From the NCBI RefSeq assembly GCF_031882575.1, contig NZ_CP134772.1:4830501-4894500 (forward strand): DNA of 64,000 bases. Direction: 5' to 3'. The notes under the pieces were generated by a model. That model ran no database searches and had not been told where the DNA came from. It saw only the letters and a program-made list of their open reading frames with translations. This stretch comes from Pseudomonas sp. VD-NE ins (GTDB lineage: Bacteria; Pseudomonadota; Gammaproteobacteria; Pseudomonadales; Pseudomonadaceae). Below are positions 46,721 through 55,190 of this stretch, piece after piece. The translations under genes and the position numbers were made by a program. The first letter of the stretch is position 1. Each line of letters begins with the position of its first letter.

Positions 46721-49168
46721 ATGCTGTTGTTGTGGATACTGGTTTTGATCGTTGGTGTGGCGTATCTCGCCCACCGGCGTACTGCCCCGCTGCCCGCGTT
46801 GGGCATCGTGGCCGTCTACCTGCTGGCGATGGGTATTTTCAGTCACGCGCCGGGCTGGTTGTTGCTGGTGTTCTGGGTGCTGCTGGCGGTGGTCGCTGCA
46901 CCGTTGCTGCTGCCCGACCTGCGCCGCAAACATTTCACGGCGCCGCTGTTCAGCTGGTTCCAGAAAACCCTGCCGCCGATGTCGCAGACCGAACGCGACG
47001 CGATCGATGCCGGTACCGTCTGGTGGGATGGCGAGCTGTTCAGCGGTCGTCCGGACTGGGACAAACTGCTGGCCTATCCCAAGGCGCAACTGAGCGAAGA
47101 AGAACAGGCGTTCATTGACGGCCCGACCGAGGAACTCTGTGCCATGGTCACCGACTGGCAGATCGGCCAGTCGATGGACCTGCCGGCCGAAGCCTGGGCA
47201 CATATCAAGGAACACGGTTTCTTCGCCCTGATCATCCCGAAAGAATTTGGCGGCAAAGGCTTTTCGGCTTACGCCCACTCACAGGTGGCGATGAAACTCG
47301 CTACCCGTAGCGGTGACCTCGCCTCCACCGTCATGGTGCCCAACTCCCTCGGCCCGGCCGAACTGCTGCTGCATTACGGCACCGACGAACAACGCAATCA
47401 CTACCTGCCACGGCTGGCCCGTGGCGATGACATCCCGTGCTTCGCCCTCACCGGTCCGCTCGCCGGTTCCGATGCCGGAGCGATGCCCGACACCGGGATC
47501 ATCTGCAAAGGCCAATGGGAAGGTCAGGAAGTCATCGGTCTGCGCCTGAACTGGGAAAAACGCTACATCACCCTCGGCCCGGTCGCTACCCTCCTCGGCC
47601 TGGCTTTCAAGGCCTACGACCCGGAACATCTGCTCGGTGACAAGGAAGACCTTGGCATCAGCCTCGCGCTGATTCCGACCGACACCGCAGGCGTGGAAAT
47701 CGGCCGTCGTCACTTGCCACTGGGTGCAGCATTCATGAACGGCCCGAACTCGGGCAAAGACGTGTTTATCCCGCTGGACTTCCTCATTGGTGGTCAGGAA
47801 ATGCTCGGCAAGGGCTGGATGATGCTGATGAACTGCCTGTCGGTCGGCCGTTCGATCTCGTTGCCGGCGGTCGGCACTGGCGCCGCCAAGTTCACCAGTC
47901 TGGTCACCGGTCAGTACGCGCAGATTCGTGAGCAGTTCAACGTGCCGCTATCGGCGTTCGAAGGTATTCAGGAGGCCATGGCGCGCATCGGCGGCAACGC
48001 GTGGATGATGGACGCGGCGCGGATGCTCACCGCCAACGCAGTGGACCTCGGCGAGAAACCGTCGGTGCTGTCGGCGATCCTCAAGTACCACCTCACCGAG
48101 CGCGGCCGCGAGTGCATCAGCCACGCCATGGATGTGCATGGCGGCAAGGCGATCATCATGGGCCCGAACAACTACCTCGGGCGCAGCTGGAACGGTGCAC
48201 CGATCTTCATCACCGTGGAAGGTGCGAACATCCTGTCGCGCAACCTGATGATCTTCGGTCAGGGCGCGATTCGTTGCCATCCATTCGTGCTGAAGGAAAT
48301 GGCTCTGGCCGGTCGCGAAGACAAGGATCAGGCCCTGAAAGAGTTCGATGGCCTGCTGCTCAAGCACATTGGTTTCGCCGTGAGCAATGCCGCCAGCACG
48401 CTGGTGTTGAACCTCGGTTTCGGCCACTTCGAACATGCGCCGGGCGACAAGATCAGCCAGGGTTATTTCCGCGCGCTCAACCGTCAGGCAGCGGCGTTCG
48501 CCATGCTCGCCGACTTCAGCATGATGCTGCTCGGCGGCGAGTTGAAACGTCGCGAACGCCTATCGGCACGCTTGGGTGATGTGCTGAGCAATCTGTATCT
48601 GGCCTCTGCCGCACTCAAGCGTTACCACGACCTGGATTCGCCGGCGTACATGGAACCGCTGTTCCGTTGGGCGATGGAAGAAAGCCTCGGCCAATCGGAA
48701 CGGGCGCTGGATGAATTGCTGCGCAACTTCCCGAACAAAGTGTTTGGCTGTCTGTTGCGCGCCATCGTCTTCCCGTTTGGTCGTCGTCACAAAGGCCCGT
48801 CGGACAAACTCGGTGCCGAAGTGGCCGGCGTCATTGGTCGCGCCAAGGGCGATCCGGCGCTGGAAGAGCTGCTTGCCGGTTGCTATCGCCCGCAATCGGC
48901 AGATGATGCGGTCGGGGCATTGCAACACGCCAGCGATCTGCTGAATGCCGCGCAGCCGTTACACAAAAAACTGCACACCTCGCTGAAAAGCGGTCAGGTC
49001 AAACCGGTCGCGGGTGAACACGCCATCGATGCGGCGCTGGAGGCCGGGGTGTTGCAACCGGTGGAAGCGCAAAGCCTGCGCGATGCCGAAGCAGCGCGAC
49101 GCAAGGTGATCGATGTCGATGATTTCGACAAAGAGGAGCTGGCGCTCGCAGAGGGCAAAGTGCGCTGA
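46721..49168 (+). CDS. fadE: Acyl-CoA dehydrogenase FadE
   Basis: This 815-residue FAD enzyme catalyses the first step of fatty-acid beta-oxidation. Two N-terminal membrane helices (about residues 1-22 and 27-60) anchor it, followed by the acyl-CoA dehydrogenase domain (CFALTGPLAGSDAGAMPDTG) and a FadE-specific C-terminal extension. Length equals that of E. coli FadE (814). A GGAGG site precedes the ATG. The downstream small gene is close and co-directional. Confidence 0.94.
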   Translation: MLLLWILVLIVGVAYLAHRRTAPLPALGIVAVYLLAMGIFSHAPGWLLLVFWVLLAVVAAPLLLPDLRRKHFTAPLFSWFQKTLPPMSQTERDAIDAGTVWWDGELFSGRPDWDKLLAYPKAQLSEEEQAFIDGPTEELCAMVTDWQIGQSMDLPAEAWAHIKEHGFFALIIPKEFGGKGFSAYAHSQVAMKLATRSGDLASTVMVPNSLGPAELLLHYGTDEQRNHYLPRLARGDDIPCFALTGPLAGSDAGAMPDTGIICKGQWEGQEVIGLRLNWEKRYITLGPVATLLGLAFKAYDPEHLLGDKEDLGISLALIPTDTAGVEIGRRHLPLGAAFMNGPNSGKDVFIPLDFLIGGQEMLGKGWMMLMNCLSVGRSISLPAVGTGAAKFTSLVTGQYAQIREQFNVPLSAFEGIQEAMARIGGNAWMMDAARMLTANAVDLGEKPSVLSAILKYHLTERGRECISHAMDVHGGKAIIMGPNNYLGRSWNGAPIFITVEGANILSRNLMIFGQGAIRCHPFVLKEMALAGREDKDQALKEFDGLLLKHIGFAVSNAASTLVLNLGFGHFEHAPGDKISQGYFRALNRQAAAFAMLADFSMMLLGGELKRRERLSARLGDVLSNLYLASAALKRYHDLDSPAYMEPLFRWAMEESLGQSERALDELLRNFPNKVFGCLLRAIVFPFGRRHKGPSDKLGAEVAGVIGRAKGDPALEELLAGCYRPQSADDAVGALQHASDLLNAAQPLHKKLHTSLKSGQVKPVAGEHAIDAALEAGVLQPVEAQSLRDAEAARRKVIDVDDFDKEELALAEGKVR

Positions 49169-49242
49169 TCCTGACAACCATGTCCAAGAGGGCGCAGGAG
49201 CTTTATACTCCCGCGCCCGTTTTGCTCTTGAGGACTTATCTC

Positions 49243-49650
49243 GTGTCCAACGTCGTTGCCGATCATCTTGTGTTGCTCGACCACCTGCGCAGTATCCTGG
49301 TCGCCGTAGGTGAGGCCGAACAGGTTCCCGAAGAAAGCCATGCCCTGTTCCTGGAGCGCTTCGACGAACTGTTGGCATCGCTGCCGATCGATCCGATCGA
49401 AAGCCAGTACCTGGGCCAGGACATCCTGACTCAAGTGATTACTCGTTATCCGCAAATCGCCCACCTGATCCCGCGCGATCTGCTGTGGTTCTTCGCCGGT
49501 GACTGCCTGCATTACTTGTCCGATGAAGAGATCGACCTTTATCAGGCACTGGAAGAGCGTCGCTACGAAGCCGAACAGAACGATGAACCGTTCGACTGGA
49601 ACCAGGAAAAACAGCTGCTGGCGATGTCCGCTCAGGACAGCAAGCACTGA
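49243..49650 (+). CDS. Small conserved protein downstream of fadE
   Basis: This soluble, acidic protein of about 135 residues begins VSNVVADHLVLLDHLRSIL and contains LIPRDLLWFFAGDCLHYL. It looks like the small Pseudomonas family (PA2817-like) found beside fadE; function unknown. I chose the GTG at 49243 because GAGG lies 9 bases upstream and the conserved-looking part starts there; an in-frame ATG at 49180 would add 21 residues. Confidence 0.75.
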   Translation: MSNVVADHLVLLDHLRSILVAVGEAEQVPEESHALFLERFDELLASLPIDPIESQYLGQDILTQVITRYPQIAHLIPRDLLWFFAGDCLHYLSDEEIDLYQALEERRYEAEQNDEPFDWNQEKQLLAMSAQDSKH

Positions 49651-49671
49651 TACAACTGGTTGGGTGAAGGT

Positions 49672-49752
49672 CAAAAGATCGCAGCCTTCGGCAGCTCCTA
49701 CAGTGGACTCACGCAATCCTCTGTAGGAGCTGCCGCAGGCTGCGATCTTTTG
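49672..49752. repeat. REP pair between converging genes
   Basis: Inverted units AGATCGCAGCCTTCGGCAGC and facing copy lie between the fadE-linked gene and the LysR gene. It may act as a two-way terminator. Confidence 0.9.
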
Positions 49753-49760
49753 TTTTTGCG

Positions 49761-50759
49761 CTACAACAACCCTTCACTTTCGGGCAATTCATACGCCATC
49801 GCCGCGTTGCTTTCCCCCACTGATTTGCCGGGCTTGCTCAAGGTCGGCTCTTTTTCCAGACACTCCACCAGATAGTCGATAAACACCCGCAACTTCGGTG
49901 GCAGATAGCGTGTGGGCGAGTGCAGCAACCACAATCCGCCGTGATAGGACGCGAGGAACGTCCAGTCCGGCAACACCTGCACCACCAACTTTTGCTCAAG
50001 CGCGTAACGGGCGGTGAAATACGGCAGGCTGCCGATGCCGATGTGCTGCAACACCGCGCCCAGCCGCACGCCGGTGTGATTGGCGGCATAGCGACCACGC
50101 ACCCCTACCGTCACCGCCTTACTGCCCTTCTTGAATTTCCAGCGCGCATCGCTCGGGGTTTCCCCCAGATAAATACAACTGTGATTGAGCAAATCATGCG
50201 GGTGAGTCGGTGTGCCGTGCTCGGCCAGGTACTGCGGCGTGGCACAGAGCAAGTGGTCGATGGTCAGCAATTGCCGCCCGACCAGCCCGGCCGGTGGTCG
50301 ATCCGTAATACGAATGGCCAGATCGACATGGTCGTCGATCAAATCGACCTGACGATCCTCCAGCAACAACTCGACATCGACCTTGGGATAACGCCGCAAA
50401 AACTCGGGCATGTGCGGATGAATCACGAAGCGCCCCACTGCTTTCGGCACGCTGACGCGCACCAGCCCCTCCGCTTCGTGAGTGAACTGGCCACTGATTT
50501 CCATCACCGACTTGGCTGCGCTGACCATTTCCTGGCAGCGCTTGAACACCTCCTCGCCGCCGTCACTCAAGCGCAGTTTGCGCGTGGTGCGCTGCAAGAG
50601 CCGCGTGGCCAAGGCTTTTTCCAGCCGCGAAATACTGCGGCTCACCGCTGAGGGCGATGAACCCAATTGCCGAGCCGCTTCAGAGAAGCTGCCGGTCTCC
50701 ACGACCTTGACGAAAATCGCCATTTCACCGAGCAACGGTAGCGGCAGATTGATGCTCAC
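49761..50759 (-). CDS. LysR family transcriptional regulator
   Basis: This 332-residue regulator has an N-terminal helix-turn-helix (about residues 8-65, SFSEAARQLGSSPSAVSRSISRLE) and a periplasmic-binding-like effector domain. It is divergent from the alaX-like gene with only 90 bases between, the classic layout for a LysR protein that controls the neighbouring unit, here an editing protein, an oxygenase and a LysE exporter. I chose the GTG at 50759 (VSINLPLP) because AAGGA lies 10 bases upstream. Confidence 0.87.
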   Translation of the reverse strand: MSINLPLPLLGEMAIFVKVVETGSFSEAARQLGSSPSAVSRSISRLEKALATRLLQRTTRKLRLSDGGEEVFKRCQEMVSAAKSVMEISGQFTHEAEGLVRVSVPKAVGRFVIHPHMPEFLRRYPKVDVELLLEDRQVDLIDDHVDLAIRITDRPPAGLVGRQLLTIDHLLCATPQYLAEHGTPTHPHDLLNHSCIYLGETPSDARWKFKKGSKAVTVGVRGRYAANHTGVRLGAVLQHIGIGSLPYFTARYALEQKLVVQVLPDWTFLASYHGGLWLLHSPTRYLPPKLRVFIDYLVECLEKEPTLSKPGKSVGESNAAMAYELPESEGLL

Positions 50760-50849
50760 AGCGCACAAGTCCTTTGATGTTTGAACGGATTATCACGTTA
50801 TTGCACGATTCATATAATAAAAACAGAAACTTTAATAAGGGCATGGAAT
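50760..50849. promoter_or_regulatory. Divergent promoter region, LysR gene and alaX-like gene
   Basis: The 90-base A/T-rich spacer holds TATAAT at 50813-50818, a good rightward -10 placed 32 bases before the alaX-like start. The -35 region is poor, as expected for an activator-dependent promoter. Direct repeats TCACG and GCACG (50793-50807) lie where a LysR protein would bind. Confidence 0.55.
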
Positions 50850-51476
50850 ATGACGCTTCGCCTCTTTTTCCATAGTGATGACCTCAAGGCTAATGTGGAA
50901 GTCCTCGACTGCACGCCCCAAGAGAACGAATTCGCCGTGGTCTTGCGCGCCACGCTGTTTCACCCGCAGGGCGGTGGTCAGCCGTGCGATACCGGCTGGA
51001 TCGGCGAAAGCCAGGTACTGCGTGTGGTGCAGGAACCAGACCGGATCATTCATTTTGTTGACCGGCCGGTGGCGCTCGGCATGACCTGTATCCGCATCGA
51101 CGAACAGCGCCGAAACTTCAATACGCGGATGCATTCAGCCGGCCACTTGATCGGACATTTCGTGCAGGCGCTGGGCTGGATACCGATCAAGGCACATCAC
51201 TGGCCGGATGAAGGTCGAGTGCAATTCAAACCCGGCGATGCCGCGCAGGAAGTCGACGTCGAGACCGTTCAAACCGGTATCGAGCAGTGGATCGAGTCCG
51301 ACCTGCCGCGCCTGACCTCGCTGCGCGAAGGTGCGCGGGAAATCGGTTTTGGTGAACTGCCCGCCTACGGCTGCGGTGGCACCCATGTACGCAGCCTGAA
51401 GGATCTGGGCACAGTCACGATCGCGTCCCTTTCGCAGAAGAAGGGCACGCTGTCCGTCCACTACAACGTGGATTGA
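50850..51476 (+). CDS. alaX: AlaX-type aminoacyl-tRNA editing protein
   Basis: This 208-residue free-standing editing domain is homologous to the editing domain of alanyl-tRNA synthetase and hydrolyses mischarged tRNA. The zinc and catalytic residues H95 and H99 (HSAGH) and C175 and H179 (CGGTH) are all present, and the glycine-rich GGGQ at 41-44 marks the AlaX-M form, which lacks the tRNA-synthetase body. Family members clear Ser (or Gly) from tRNA-Ala. Its place before an amino-acid-type oxygenase and LysE exporter suggests it may instead protect against the oxygenase product; this is inference. I chose the ATG at 50850; the frame stays open 23 codons further. Confidence 0.88.
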   Translation: MTLRLFFHSDDLKANVEVLDCTPQENEFAVVLRATLFHPQGGGQPCDTGWIGESQVLRVVQEPDRIIHFVDRPVALGMTCIRIDEQRRNFNTRMHSAGHLIGHFVQALGWIPIKAHHWPDEGRVQFKPGDAAQEVDVETVQTGIEQWIESDLPRLTSLREGAREIGFGELPAYGCGGTHVRSLKDLGTVTIASLSQKKGTLSVHYNVD

Positions 51477-51550
51477 GCATTTCGGACGCTGCCTCGCGCA
51501 ACGTCCGACGCCGGGGAACCGCATTCGCAGGTTCCGTTGACTATCGATAG

Positions 51551-52336
51551 ATGGACCTAAAAAAAATGATGCTAGACGTCGAGCGTCTCGATGAGACGTG
51601 CATAAAAAAACTGGCCAACGAAGAAGTCCTCGCCATCCGCGTCAAAGGCTTTTTGCCTGAGCCGCTGGCCGTTCAGATTGGCGACAAGATTCTCGCTCCA
51701 GGCTTTGAGGGCTACATCAACGCACCGAGTATCGGTCGCATCGGCATGGCTTTCTACGAGGCGGAAAACCAGCCGCTGCTGATCGAGGACTACTTCGAAC
51801 GCGCCACCAGCAACATCGCTGAACTGCGTAATCGCTGCGCGCCCTACTCTTCACCGATCGACACCTTGCGCTGCATGCTCGACGAGTCCTGGCCGGCGGG
51901 CGCACACCTGGAAAACCTCTACGGCCGGAAAATGTATGTCGGCCTTTCGCGCGTGGTGAAACCCGGCGTGTGCTTCCTCGCCCATCACGACATCTTCGCC
52001 AAGGACGCCCCGGACAGCTTCCAGGCCCGCAGTCTGGAGGCGCAGTTCGCCTGCAACGTCTATCTGAACATGCCGACCGAGGGCGGTGCCCTGCAGATGT
52101 GGGACGACGACATCAGCCCGGATCAATTCGATGAAATGCGTGGCGACAGTTATGGCATCGAACCGGCGCTGCTCGGCCCTCCAGCACTCGAAGTGAGACC
52201 GCAACCCGGCGATTTCATCATGTTCAATTCGCGTCGTATGCACTCGGTGACCCCGGGTGTGGCCGATCCGCGTTTGAGCCTTTCCTTTTTTGTCGGCTAT
52301 CGCGGCAATGCTTCACCCCTGACCTACTGGAGCTGA
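51551..52336 (+). CDS. 2-oxoglutarate/Fe(II)-dependent oxygenase, possible free amino-acid hydroxylase
   Basis: This 261-residue protein has a complete facial triad: H145 and D147 in LAHHDIF, H231 in RRMHSV, and the 2-oxoglutarate-binding R241 ten residues later (DPRLSLSFF). A metal-binding Asp argues for hydroxylation rather than halogenation, where this residue is Gly or Ala. Size and pattern recall the BesD-like amino-acid halogenase/hydroxylase family, but this was not tested. The neighbours are an aminoacyl-tRNA editing protein and a LysE exporter whose start codon follows its stop by one base. The substrate is unknown. Confidence 0.8.
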   Translation: MDLKKMMLDVERLDETCIKKLANEEVLAIRVKGFLPEPLAVQIGDKILAPGFEGYINAPSIGRIGMAFYEAENQPLLIEDYFERATSNIAELRNRCAPYSSPIDTLRCMLDESWPAGAHLENLYGRKMYVGLSRVVKPGVCFLAHHDIFAKDAPDSFQARSLEAQFACNVYLNMPTEGGALQMWDDDISPDQFDEMRGDSYGIEPALLGPPALEVRPQPGDFIMFNSRRMHSVTPGVADPRLSLSFFVGYRGNASPLTYWS

Positions 52337-52337
52337 G

Positions 52338-52976
52338 ATGTATTCGAATTATCTGGGCGAGTTTCTGGCGCTGGCAACCATTCACTTTCTGGCCGTGGTG
52401 GCTCCCGGCCCGGACTTCGCGGTCACTATTCGCCAAAGCGTACGATTCGGCCGACTGGTGGGGATCTGCACGGCGCTGGGGATCGGCGCGGGGATTTCCG
52501 TGCACGTGCTCTACACACTGCTGGGGGTCGGGGCGTTGATGCACACCACCCCGTGGTTGCTGACCGTGGCCAAAGTGGTTGGCGGTGCTTACATCCTGTA
52601 TTTGGGTGTCAGCCTGTTGCGCAGCAAACCCAAATCGGCCATTGAAGGTGAGAAAACCAGCGAGGAACCGGTGGTTGAACAAACGCTGTTCAAAGCATTC
52701 AGTACCGGTTTTCTGACCAATGCGACCAACCCCAAGGCCACGCTGTTTTTCCTGGCCATTTTCACAACGATCATCAGCGCCGAAACACCTCTGCAAATCC
52801 AGGCGTTCTATGGTTTGTGGATGTGTTTTGTAAACGCGCTTTGGTTCGTGATCGTGGCGCTGTTTTTCTCAAGCAACAAAGTACGCCTGCTGTTCATGCG
52901 CATGGGGCATTGGTTCGAGCGCACCATGGGTGTGGTGCTGATCCTGTTTGCCGGTCGCTTGATGCTGTCGTGGTAA
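52338..52976 (+). CDS. LysE family amino-acid exporter
   Basis: This 212-residue protein has about five to six membrane helices and the family motif FLAVVAPGPDFAVTIRQS near the N-terminus, and GFLTNATNPKATLFFLAIF in the second half. LysE/RhtB proteins export basic or other amino acids. It starts one base after the oxygenase stop, so the two are co-translated, and it is the last gene before a terminator at 52994-53027. Confidence 0.93.
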   Translation: MYSNYLGEFLALATIHFLAVVAPGPDFAVTIRQSVRFGRLVGICTALGIGAGISVHVLYTLLGVGALMHTTPWLLTVAKVVGGAYILYLGVSLLRSKPKSAIEGEKTSEEPVVEQTLFKAFSTGFLTNATNPKATLFFLAIFTTIISAETPLQIQAFYGLWMCFVNALWFVIVALFFSSNKVRLLFMRMGHWFERTMGVVLILFAGRLMLSW

Positions 52977-52993
52977 GCAGTCGCAAAAACGCA

Positions 52994-53027
52994 AAAAAGG
53001 CCCGCCGAATCACTTCGGCGGGCCTTT
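52994..53027 (+). terminator. Terminator after the LysE gene
   Basis: AAAAGGCCCGCCGAA and TTCGGCGGGCCTTTT form a 15-bp stem around a TCAC loop, 20 bases after the exporter stop. The symmetric A/T flanks allow use in both directions. Confidence 0.93.
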
Positions 53028-53066
53028 TCTTTTATGCCCGATGACACGACCACAAATCGCGCATAC

Positions 53067-53095
53067 AAAAACGCCGCTCTGTTGAGCGGCGTTTT
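53067..53095 (-). terminator. Terminator of the tRNA operon
   Basis: ACGCCGCTC and GAGCGGCGT pair around a short loop with A-run and T-run flanks, 9 bases past the 3' end of the last tRNA. A near-copy lies at 53281-53308 between the second and third pair. Confidence 0.88.
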
Positions 53096-53103
53096 TGTGA
53101 ATA

Positions 53104-53179
<76 letters not shown>

Positions 53180-53181
53180 AA

Positions 53182-53257
53182 TGGCGTCCCCTAGGGGACT
53201 CGAACCCCTGTTACCGCCGTGAAAGGGCGGTGTCCTAGGCCACTAGACGAAGGGGAC
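53182..53257 (-). tRNA. tRNA-Glu(TTC), copy 3
   Basis: A 76-nt cloverleaf with GTCCCCT/AGGGGAC acceptor stem, anticodon TTC in CTTTCACG and encoded CCA. It lies 2 bases upstream of tRNA-Gly copy 3. Confidence 0.97.
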
Positions 53258-53280
53258 ACAGGCTACAACTTTCACTAATA

Positions 53281-53308
53281 AAAACGCCGCTCACTGAGCG
53301 GCGTTTTT
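53281..53308 (-). terminator. Hairpin inside the tRNA array
   Basis: ACGCCGCTCA pairs with TGAGCGGCGT, with A-run and T-run flanks, between the second and third tRNA pair. It nearly copies the operon terminator, so the third pair plus hairpin looks like a duplication of the second. Confidence 0.8.
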
Positions 53309-53314
53309 AGAATT

Positions 53315-53390
<76 letters not shown>

Positions 53391-53393
53391 AAA

Positions 53394-53469
53394 TGGCGTC
53401 CCCTAGGGGACTCGAACCCCTGTTACCGCCGTGAAAGGGCGGTGTCCTAGGCCACTAGACGAAGGGGAC
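53394..53469 (-). tRNA. tRNA-Glu(TTC), copy 2
   Basis: Same 76-nt sequence as the other Glu copies, anticodon TTC, 3 bases upstream of tRNA-Gly copy 2. Confidence 0.97.
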
Positions 53470-53573
53470 ACGCTACCCGGAACACATGGTGTGTGTTTCG
53501 GTGTCCAGATCCTTGCCCGAAGACTTGGTTCTGGTTTCACTCAGCACCGCCCGAAAGCGCTACTGTTTAAAAT

Positions 53574-53649
<76 letters not shown>

Positions 53650-53651
53650 AT

Positions 53652-53727
53652 TGGCGTCCCCTAGGGGACTCGAACCCCTGTTACCGCCGTGAAAGGGCGG
53701 TGTCCTAGGCCACTAGACGAAGGGGAC
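53652..53727 (-). tRNA. tRNA-Glu(TTC), copy 1
   Basis: Same 76-nt sequence, anticodon TTC. It is the promoter-proximal tRNA, about 60 bases from the -10 element. Confidence 0.97.
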
Positions 53728-54098
53728 ACACTACAACATTCACTCCCTGCCGCGCTTCGCTGTGTGCTTTACGCTGCAAGTGGCGCGCATTCTATGGATG
53801 GATTGAGAGGTCGTCAACCCCTTGATATAAATTTATTTAAATCAATGACTTCGACCTGCTTTACGGCAGCAATCAGGCTTTTCCGTCGCCCGACGATTGA
53901 CGCCTATATTCCGCCACTCGCCAAGACGCTATAGTCCACCCACAGTGATGGCAATCTGCACCCGCAGAGCCAGCATTCATATAAGCAGCGTGCGGCCGAT
54001 ACAGATTGAACCTGCCGATCCAACTCGTCGAGCGGCGCTAGGCGGCTAAATGCCCAGCCACTACACTCGCATGCGAACCCTATAAAGAGGTCTTACCG
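53728..54098. other. Spacer between tRNA array and the membrane-anchored protein gene
   Basis: About 370 bases hold the tRNA promoter (53789-53817), an A/T-rich upstream element (53820-53845) that may boost it, and the leader of the rightward gene at 54099 with AAGAGG at 54085-54090. No other gene is visible. Confidence 0.6.
53789..53817 (-). promoter_or_regulatory. Sigma-70 promoter of the tRNA array
   Basis: Read leftward, TTGACG (-35) and TAGAAT (-10) are 17 bases apart, followed by a G/C-rich discriminator (GCGCGCC) typical of stringently controlled stable-RNA promoters. An A/T-rich segment lies just upstream of the -35. Confidence 0.87.
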
Positions 54099-54869
54099 GT
54101 GACACCACTCATGATCACCCTGCTAGTCATAGCCGGGATCGCAATTCTGATCGCCATTGGCTACATGAACCATGTGGTGGAAAACAACAAACTGGAGAAG
54201 GCCCGCACCAAGGTCGAACTCAACGACCGCCTGCGTCGCTGCGGCGAACTGACCGAAACCTTCCCGGGCCAGTTCATGACCCCGGCACTCAAGCTGCTGC
54301 TGACCCGTCTGGAGCTGAACGTCTGCCAGCGCCTGCTGAACCTGGAAAAAACCAGCGTCACTACCAAAGCGCGCATCACCGAACTCAGCGCCCTGGTCGC
54401 CCAAGGTGAATCGATCCCGGTCAACAACCCACCGGCGCCGATCCTGACCGAAGCCAAAGCCAAAGACGTGCGCTTCCTGCTCGAAGCCCTCCACGGCCAA
54501 ATCACCCGCGCCGCCCACGATGGTTTCCTGCCACCAAACGAAGCCAAGCACTGGATCCGCGAAGTCCGCCACATTCTGGTGCTGCTGCACATCGAATTCT
54601 TCAACAACCTCGGCCAACAGTCCCTGCAACAAAACCAGCCCGGCCAGGCCCGCCTCGCCTTCGAACGCGGCGTGCAATACCTGCGCAAACAGCAGGATCC
54701 GCAGATCTACGCAGAACAACTGCAATACCTGGAAAAACTCCTGGCTCGCGCCAACGCCCAGGTCATGGACAAGATTGCACCGGTTGAAGGTGAAGAGAAC
54801 CAACTGACCGCCGGCCTGAAAGATGTAGAGGCCGATGCCGACTGGAAGAAGAAAGTGATTTACGACTGA
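54099..54869 (+). CDS. Membrane-anchored conserved hypothetical protein
   Basis: This 256-residue protein has one N-terminal membrane helix (about residues 4-22, LMITLLVIAGIAILIAIGY) and a cytoplasmic, charged, largely helical domain with coiled-coil-like character. Conserved-looking blocks are KVELNDRLRRCGELTETFPG and WIREVRHILVLLHIEFFNN, and a repeat-like segment near ARLAFERGVQYLRK recalls TPR helices. I do not recognise a known family. The GTG at 54099 follows AAGAGG by 8 bases; a hairpin terminator follows the gene. Confidence 0.8.
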   Translation: MTPLMITLLVIAGIAILIAIGYMNHVVENNKLEKARTKVELNDRLRRCGELTETFPGQFMTPALKLLLTRLELNVCQRLLNLEKTSVTTKARITELSALVAQGESIPVNNPPAPILTEAKAKDVRFLLEALHGQITRAAHDGFLPPNEAKHWIREVRHILVLLHIEFFNNLGQQSLQQNQPGQARLAFERGVQYLRKQQDPQIYAEQLQYLEKLLARANAQVMDKIAPVEGEENQLTAGLKDVEADADWKKKVIYD

Positions 54870-54888
54870 TTGCAGTTGTTGCGAGAGA

Positions 54889-54911
54889 AGCCACCGAAAG
54901 GTGGCTTTTTT
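54889..54911 (+). terminator. Terminator after the membrane-anchored protein gene
   Basis: AGCCACC and GGTGGCT pair around GAAA and are followed by TTTTT, 20 bases after the stop codon. Confidence 0.92.
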
Positions 54912-55190
54912 GTGGGCTCGCAGGAGTGAATCCGATACAAAACCGGTGAATGTGAGGAGGCCTTCGCGAGCAAGCTCGCTCCCACAGTTTTGAATGAGTG
55001 TATTCAGATAGAGATTGGCCGGCTGTCAGGTCGCCATCGCTGGCAAGCCAGCTCCCACAGGGTTTAAGTACATCCGGCAGAGATGAGCTGGCTGCAAGAC
55101 CGCGATCGCGAGCAGGCTCACTCCTACAGAAAAGCAAAAGCAACGCCCACCTCACAACCGCATCTGCTTCTCACCACTCAACAGGATGAG
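54912..55190. repeat. Cluster of single REP units
   Basis: Three single units of different families lie in 280 bases: TTCGCGAGCAAGCTCGCTCC at 54963, CCATCGCTGGCAAGCCAGCT at 55034, and a diverged TCGCGAGCAGGCTCACTCC at about 55107. None has a facing partner. No gene is visible. Confidence 0.75.

Noticed and set aside
48001..48579. Rightward open frame of 192 codons inside fadE in another phase
   Set aside because: Shadow of the fadE reading frame; no ribosome site and Arg/Gly/Pro-rich composition.
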